A DNA stretch of 41,398 nt from Rhodopseudomonas faecalis (GTDB lineage: Bacteria; Pseudomonadota; Alphaproteobacteria; Rhizobiales; Xanthobacteraceae): contig NZ_QJTI01000029.1 of assembly GCF_003217325.1 (NCBI RefSeq), positions 1 to 41,398 on the forward strand. Reading direction: 5' to 3'. The position numbers and the translations under genes are program-made. Below the pieces are notes generated by a model, which ran no database searches, had not been told where the DNA came from, and saw nothing but the letters and a program-made list of their open reading frames with translations. Shown here one piece after another: positions 36,790 to 41,398 of this stretch (its first letter is position 1; the number at the start of each line of letters is the position of its first letter).

Positions 36790-38139
36790 TTAAGGGGCTT
36801 TGAGCAGCCGCGCGGCATAGAAGCCGTCAAGCCCGGCAAAGCGCGGATCGGCATGCGGCAGATGGCACGGCAGGGTGCGCAGCTCGCCCTGCGCCGTGAT
36901 GATCTCCGAAAGCCCCGCCACTTCGGAGGCCGTGACCGGTACCCGGCTCAGCGACGAATCCGCCGCCAGCAGCGCCGCGATCGCCTGTTCGCCCTCTTCG
37001 GGCTCGAGCGAGCAGGTGCAATAGACCAGCAGCCCGCCCGGCCGCAGCAGCGATGACGCCTTGCGCAGCAGCCGGCTTTGCAGATCGCACAGCGCGGCGA
37101 TGTCGCTGTCCTGTTTCAGCCAGGCGATGTCGGGATGGCGGCGGATGGTGCCTGTGGACGAACAAGGCGCATCGAGCAGAATGCCGTCATAGAGGCTGTG
37201 GCCGTCGCCCCATTCGGTGGCGTCGGCGACCACGGTTTCGGCCTTGAGCGACAGCCGGGTCAGATTTTCCTGCAGGCGCGCGATCCGGTTCGGTGAGCGA
37301 TCGATCGCGGTGACGATCGCGCCGGCATGGGCGAGCTGCGCGGTCTTGCCGCCGGGCGCGGCACAGAGATCGAGAATGCGCTGGCCGGCGACCTCGCCGA
37401 ACAGCCGCGCCGGCAGCGCGGCGGCGGCATCCTGCACCCACCATTGGCCGTCATCATAGCCGGGCAGCATGCGCACCGAGCCTTGCAGCAACGTGCGCAC
37501 CGTGCCGGTCGGCAGCACTTCGCCATGCAACCGCGTGGCCCAGGCCTCATGATCGGATTTCACGGTGAGATCGAGCGAGGGTTCTTCGCCGAGCGCCTGA
37601 GCGATTTTGCGCGCGGTGTCCTCGCCATAATGCGCGCTCCAGCGCGCCAAAAGCCAGGACGGCACGTCGGGCGACTGGCCCTGCAATTCGTCGATCAACT
37701 GCGCGGCTTCGCGCGCGCAGCGCCGCAGCACGGCATTGACCAGCCCGGCATAGCGCGAGGCGCGCCGGTCGGACTGCACCAGCCGCACCGACAGATCGAC
37801 CGCGGCATGGTCGGGTACATCCATCCAGAGAATCTGCGCGGCGCCGATCAACAGCGCGCTATGGGCGCGCGGCGCATCGGTCGGCACGCCGCGATCGAGC
37901 AGCCGCGCCAGCACGTGATTGAGCGTGCCGAGCCGGCGCAAAATGGTCGCGACCAGCCGGCGCATCAGCGCGCGGTCGCGATCGGACAGCGTCTTCAAAC
38001 CCGGATGGGCGGCAGCGCCATCAAGCTGATCGTCCAAGGTGCGGCGCTTGAGCAGCACGCCGTCGAGGATATCGGCGGCGATGCGGCGCGCAGCGAGGCC
38101 AGGGACTTCGGAGGGCGGCGCGAATCTGGTGGAGGGCAT
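36790..38139 (-). CDS. rsmB: 16S rRNA (cytosine-C5)-methyltransferase RsmB family
   Basis: 449 aa. An N-terminal NusB-like domain (about 15-150, with LSDRDRALMRRLVATILRRLG and RYAGLVNAVLRRCARE) precedes the SAM-dependent Rossmann domain. The SAM motif is LDLCAAPGGKTAQLA (256-270); DAPCSSTGTIRRHPD carries C326, and YCTCSLEPEEGE carries the catalytic C376. RsmB methylates C967 of 16S rRNA in E. coli. Length and domain order match. It is the first gene of the rsmB-heparinase-purH minus-strand run. Confidence 0.95.
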   Translation of the reverse strand: MPSTRFAPPSEVPGLAARRIAADILDGVLLKRRTLDDQLDGAAAHPGLKTLSDRDRALMRRLVATILRRLGTLNHVLARLLDRGVPTDAPRAHSALLIGAAQILWMDVPDHAAVDLSVRLVQSDRRASRYAGLVNAVLRRCAREAAQLIDELQGQSPDVPSWLLARWSAHYGEDTARKIAQALGEEPSLDLTVKSDHEAWATRLHGEVLPTGTVRTLLQGSVRMLPGYDDGQWWVQDAAAALPARLFGEVAGQRILDLCAAPGGKTAQLAHAGAIVTAIDRSPNRIARLQENLTRLSLKAETVVADATEWGDGHSLYDGILLDAPCSSTGTIRRHPDIAWLKQDSDIAALCDLQSRLLRKASSLLRPGGLLVYCTCSLEPEEGEQAIAALLAADSSLSRVPVTASEVAGLSEIITAQGELRTLPCHLPHADPRFAGLDGFYAARLLKAP

Positions 38140-38328
38140 GCGAACAGGCTATCATGATTGCAGGCTGCGGATCGACGCCGAAGGCGCGATCTTTCACGGG
38201 TTGTGCGTGATGGCATGCGAATATGCCAAATGTAAGAATCCACTTCGCGGCGCAACCAGCCGATGATAGCCAACACGCCATGAGCGTCCGGTGGTTCACG
38301 CTGGGAACCGTCGCGCGGGAGAGTGCCG

Positions 38329-38556
38329 ATGACGGAACAAAGCAAAGCAACCACCACCGACAATGAGGCGCCCGCCGAGCAGCCCGCCAAGGTGCTGTCG
38401 CCGGCGGCGCAGCGCGCGCTCGCCGAAGCGGCCGAACGCCGCGCCAAGGCTGAAGCCGAAGCCAAGGAGGCCGCCAAGGAGATCAACGGACCGAAGGGTC
38501 CGGAGCCGACCCGCTATGGCGATTGGGAACGCAAAGGCATCGCGTCGGATTTTTGA
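38329..38556 (+). CDS. DUF1674 protein (SDHAF4-like)
   Basis: 75 aa from the ATG at 38329, with GGGAGAG upstream; a GTG two codons earlier is possible. The N-terminal half is an Ala/Glu/Lys-rich helix (SPAAQRALAEAAERRAKAEA). The C-terminal GPKGPEPTRYGDWERKGIASDF is the conserved DUF1674 signature. The eukaryotic homologue SDHAF4/Sdh8 binds flavinated succinate dehydrogenase subunit A during complex II assembly; the same role here is inferred. It is divergent from rsmB. Confidence 0.88.
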   Translation: MTEQSKATTTDNEAPAEQPAKVLSPAAQRALAEAAERRAKAEAEAKEAAKEINGPKGPEPTRYGDWERKGIASDF

Positions 38557-38696
38557 GGGCTGCGCGATTTGCAATCGCGATGTCGCCGGCGGTTCCGGGA
38601 GCAACCAGACGCCGCACGCACGCGCGTTATCAGTCCGTCAATCACAATCTGTGATTGACGTTGCGCACCGATCGCGACTCGCTGTAGCCTAGGAAT

Positions 38697-39278
38697 ATGT
38701 ACCCAGCTCCACGACCAGGATCGGTGGTGCGCTTTCCGTCACCCTGGCGGCGGAGGCTGACGCCCTGGCGACGGCGATCAACGAGCCTGTGGCCCTGGGT
38801 ATTCGTGCTTGGCATCGCGATTGGCAGCCTGTTGCCAGACCAGTTTGCGCTGCGATGGCCTAGTCCAGGAACTCCGCCGGACAACAGGGAAATCTGGCAG
38901 CAACCGACCGCCCCTGGCGAGCGACTTGCCGCCAAGGTGCTCTATGTCGTCGATGGCGACACCTTTTCCGCCCGGTTACGGCTGTCGAATGGCAGCGAAA
39001 TCACCGAGCGGGTGCGGCTGCGCGGCATCGACGCACCGGAGATGAAGGGGCAATGCGCCGACGAGCTGCGCCGCGCGGAAGCAGCCGCCACAGCGCTGCG
39101 CGCAATGCTGGCCGAAGGCGGGGTGACGATCACCAATATCGGTCCTGACAAATATGGACGGGTGCTGGCCGATGTCGCGACCAAACGCACCGACAATGTG
39201 GCGGCGGCGCTGATCGCCGCCGGTCATGGCCGCCCTTACAATGGCGGCCACCGCGGCGGCTGGTGTCCGGTGCGCTAA
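38697..39278 (+). CDS. Thermonuclease (SNase-like) family protein
   Basis: 193 aa. The Arg-rich N-terminus is followed by one hydrophobic segment (LWPWVFVLGIAIGSLLP, 31-47), a membrane anchor or signal. The SNase domain follows: VVDGDTF (84-90) and RLRGIDAPEMKGQC (107-120) with the Ca-binding and catalytic region, then the DKYGRVLADV motif (151-160). SNase enzymes are Ca-dependent nucleases of DNA and RNA. It probably acts in the periplasm. The Shine-Dalgarno (AGGA) is close to the ATG, so the exact start is uncertain. Confidence 0.85.
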   Translation: MYPAPRPGSVVRFPSPWRRRLTPWRRRSTSLWPWVFVLGIAIGSLLPDQFALRWPSPGTPPDNREIWQQPTAPGERLAAKVLYVVDGDTFSARLRLSNGSEITERVRLRGIDAPEMKGQCADELRRAEAAATALRAMLAEGGVTITNIGPDKYGRVLADVATKRTDNVAAALIAAGHGRPYNGGHRGGWCPVR

Positions 39279-39306
39279 CGACGCTTAGCGGCCGCTGCCA
39301 TTGCCC

Positions 39307-39396
39307 CGTCATCCCCGCGCTGGTCGCGGGGATCCACGTCTTAGCAGCCGTGCAGGTTCAAAGACGTGGATGGCCGGGACAAGCCCGGCCACGACG
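39307..39396. repeat. Dispersed inverted-repeat element, copy C
   Basis: Arm 1 is CCCCGCG...CGCGGGG then CCACGTCTT (39334-39342); arm 2 is AAGACGTGGAT then GGCCGGG...CCCGGCC. Same plan as copies A and B, with GTCAT at its left end and an ACGACG at its right end. It lies between the convergent thermonuclease and alkaline phosphatase genes. Confidence 0.85.
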
Positions 39397-39420
39397 TGCG
39401 GAGAGTTTGGTCTCAACCCA

Positions 39421-41175
39421 TCATTCCTTTTTCGCTGCCGCCAACCCCAGCGCTTCGGCCATCACCCGAAACACCTCGGTATTGTCCATCGAACCGCGCA
39501 CCCGCTCGCTGCCCGGGCCGGTGGCGGTGAGGATCACATCCTCGCCGGAATGAACGCTGGCATTCATCATCGCCGGCAGATTGCCGATCCGCAGCACCGC
39601 GCCCGGCACATCCTTGTATTTGTCATTGGCCTTGAACGTGCCTGGCGTGTCGCCGGGCGTGGTCGGCTCATTGGGGCCATCGAGCTTCGGGCGCAAAGTC
39701 TCGTAGTGATCGGGCAGGCTGGCCGACAGGATCGCCAGCCGGCGGCTGACGTCGATCCGCGCCGGATAGCCGTCGGCATCGGGCGATGGGTAGTTCGGGA
39801 AACCGGCCTTGTCATAGACGCCGATCCGCTCGCGCGCCGTGCCGCTCGGCGGCGCGCTCATATCGTCGTTGATGGTGCCAACCAGCGCATTGGGATGATT
39901 GTGATCGGCAAGCACCAGGATCAGCGTGTCGTCGCCGCGTGCTTTCGCCCAGTCGCGGGTCTGGCGCACCGCATTGTCGAGCATGATGGTGTCGTAGACC
40001 GCGCGCTCCATGTCGAGCGCATGGGCGTATTTGTCGATCAGTCCCGACTCGACCATCAGAAAAAATCCGGCATCGTGCTTCGACAGCACATCGAGCGCGA
40101 CCGCGACCTGCTGGGTGAGATCGGGCTGATCGGGATTTTTGGCAACGCCGCCGCCTTTCAGGAAACGGCGATCGAGCACGCCGTCCATATTGCCGGGCGC
40201 AAACAGACCGAGCAATTTTGGCGGAGTGTCCTTGCTGACGGCATCGAGTTCCGTGGCGGTGGTCGCGATGCGATAGCCGGCATCGCGGAACTTGGCAAAA
40301 TAGTCGGCGCCATCTTTGCGCTTGCCACCGGCTTCTTTCGGCAGGAAATGCGCACCGCCGCCGCCCATCAGCACCTGCGGCTGAGCGGCAAACAACTGCT
40401 CGACAATCTGATCATAGGCCGCGCGCCGCCTGGTATGCGTCAGCATCGCGGCCGGGGTGGCGTCCTCGATCTCGGTATTGGTGACGATGCCGACCGCAAG
40501 GCCGAGCCGGCGCTTGGCGAGTTCAGCGATCGTTTCCACCTTGGGATCATCGAACGGGCTGGCGCTGCGATCGGCATAGACGCCCATGGCGTTGACCGCG
40601 GTCTTGTGGCCGGTGGCATAGGCGCTGGCGGCATTGGCCGAGTCGGTGATGATAGAATCGGAGCCGGCGGTCGCGACCAGCGCCATTTGCGGCATGTCGT
40701 CGATCGCGAGCTTGCCAAAACTCTTGCCCTCGCGGATGCCCTTGGACAGCAGCCGTGCCGCGATGCGATGCGCCGGCGACAGCCCGTCGCCAATGAACAG
40801 GATGACGTTTTTCGCGCGGCGCGGCGCGGTGTCATAGACCGTCCAACGAACGCTCTGTTGGCTGCTGCCATCGGAGGCCTGCACCTGATAGTGGCCAGCC
40901 GGCAGCGTCAGCTCGCGCAGCAGCAGCGCCGATTGCGGCTTGCCGTCCTCGCGCGCGATCAGCTCCGGCGCCTTGCCGAACAGAGTCGCGGCATCGGTGC
41001 CATTGATGGTCAGTGAGGCGTTGCCCGCGGTCACTTCGCCGGCGAACTCGACCTTGAGGTCGAACTTGGCGCCAGCCACCATCTCGGCGCGGTCGATCGG
41101 ATAGATGGTCTGCGCCGCGGCTGCCGAGCTGATCAGCATGGCGGCGGCAATGGTGGTGACGAAGTGCCTGGTCAT
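39421..41175 (-). CDS. Alkaline phosphatase
   Basis: 584 aa from the ATG at 41175. The N-terminal signal peptide ends near residue 21 (ISSAAAAQ), so it is periplasmic. A domain of about 90 aa precedes the catalytic alkaline phosphatase fold, which begins KNVILFIGDG with metal-ligand D130. The nucleophile is S179 in TDSANAASAYATGHKT. Later motifs are VESGLIDKYAHALD and LADHNHPN with metal-binding Asp/His, and the C-terminal VHSGEDVILTATGPGSE loop. It hydrolyses phosphomonoesters to release phosphate. The pre-catalytic domain is an addition relative to E. coli PhoA. No Pho box was identified. A longer frame opens at 41220. Confidence 0.93.
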   Translation of the reverse strand: MTRHFVTTIAAAMLISSAAAAQTIYPIDRAEMVAGAKFDLKVEFAGEVTAGNASLTINGTDAATLFGKAPELIAREDGKPQSALLLRELTLPAGHYQVQASDGSSQQSVRWTVYDTAPRRAKNVILFIGDGLSPAHRIAARLLSKGIREGKSFGKLAIDDMPQMALVATAGSDSIITDSANAASAYATGHKTAVNAMGVYADRSASPFDDPKVETIAELAKRRLGLAVGIVTNTEIEDATPAAMLTHTRRRAAYDQIVEQLFAAQPQVLMGGGGAHFLPKEAGGKRKDGADYFAKFRDAGYRIATTATELDAVSKDTPPKLLGLFAPGNMDGVLDRRFLKGGGVAKNPDQPDLTQQVAVALDVLSKHDAGFFLMVESGLIDKYAHALDMERAVYDTIMLDNAVRQTRDWAKARGDDTLILVLADHNHPNALVGTINDDMSAPPSGTARERIGVYDKAGFPNYPSPDADGYPARIDVSRRLAILSASLPDHYETLRPKLDGPNEPTTPGDTPGTFKANDKYKDVPGAVLRIGNLPAMMNASVHSGEDVILTATGPGSERVRGSMDNTEVFRVMAEALGLAAAKKE

Positions 41176-41313
41176 AACAACGGGTCCGTTTGGGAGCGCG
41201 GGACCGTATGAGTGGCACATGACGGGTCGATGACGAAGACCGCCTGACCTTGTCGAACAGGCAGGCCGAGAACCCGCCCCAAAAGCGCGCGAGCGTCAGA
41301 ACTGTAGCAACCA

Positions 41314-41398
41314 TTAGAGCGCGGTGTGGTTTTCGACCCATGGCGAGCCGCGCTGGACGACGGTGTTTGCGTAGATGAGGAGTTTGCGAGCGCAGGCG
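41314..41398 (-). mobile_element. C-terminal fragment of an IS110-type transposase
   Basis: A minus-strand frame enters from the right edge and ends at TAA (41316-41314). The visible end reads ARKLLIYANTVVQRGSPW..., matching the conserved C-terminus of IS110-family transposases. The rest of the gene lies outside the window, so intactness cannot be judged. The 41221-41313 stretch downstream shows no terminal inverted repeat, as expected for IS110. Confidence 0.6.

Noticed and set aside
39301-41016. 571-codon frame on the plus strand opposite the alkaline phosphatase gene
   Set aside because: Shadow frame; the phosphatase motifs on the minus strand are decisive.

Overview
The window is high-GC alphaproteobacterial DNA of the Nitrobacteraceae (Bradyrhizobium/Rhodopseudomonas/Nitrobacter) type. 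The evidence is the rpsT-dnaA-dnaN-recF-gyrB origin-type cluster, a complete ccoNOQP-ccoGHIS (fixNOQP-fixGHIS) set with FixK-type boxes, and the dispersed palindromic repeats common in that group. The gene order most resembles Rhodopseudomonas; this is inference from memory, not a database match.

Layout. 1-3939: mostly minus-strand housekeeping genes (HD-GYP regulator, polysaccharide-export lipoprotein, msrA, small membrane protein). 4072-13780: plus-strand replication block (rpsT, a 1.2-kb gene-poor region that may hold oriC, dnaA, dnaN, recF, gyrB). An RTX-like tandem-repeat protein gene sits between recF and gyrB. 13865-16245: an outer-membrane-like protein, an Lrp/AsnC regulator and two small hypothetical genes. 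16320-24243: the high-affinity cbb3 oxidase (ccoNOQP) and its assembly genes (ccoGHIS), each half preceded by its own FixK/FNR box. 24491-31316: metabolic genes (panE-like reductase, two SDRs, a DsbA-like isomerase, gamma-glutamyltransferase, an MFS transporter). 31391-32685: class I DAHP synthase behind an attenuator-like leader. 32949-38139: purH, a heparinase II/III-like gene and rsmB on the minus strand. 38329-41175: a DUF1674/SDHAF4-like protein, a thermonuclease-like protein and an alkaline phosphatase. A transposase tail touches the right edge.

The best find is the 5' region of the DAHP synthase gene. A 25-codon ORF carries six consecutive aromatic codons (Phe-Trp-Tyr-Phe-Tyr-Tyr). A strong intrinsic terminator follows, and the ORF contains an 8-nt segment that exactly matches the terminator's 3' arm, so it can form an antiterminator. 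A promoter-like sequence places transcription start at the leader AUG, suggesting a leaderless leader peptide. This looks like a transcription attenuator sensing all three aromatic amino acids at the entry to the shikimate pathway. Other notable points are the repeat protein inside the recF-gyrB interval, an SDR lacking its catalytic Tyr and Ser, matched FixK boxes, and three copies of a dispersed inverted-repeat element.
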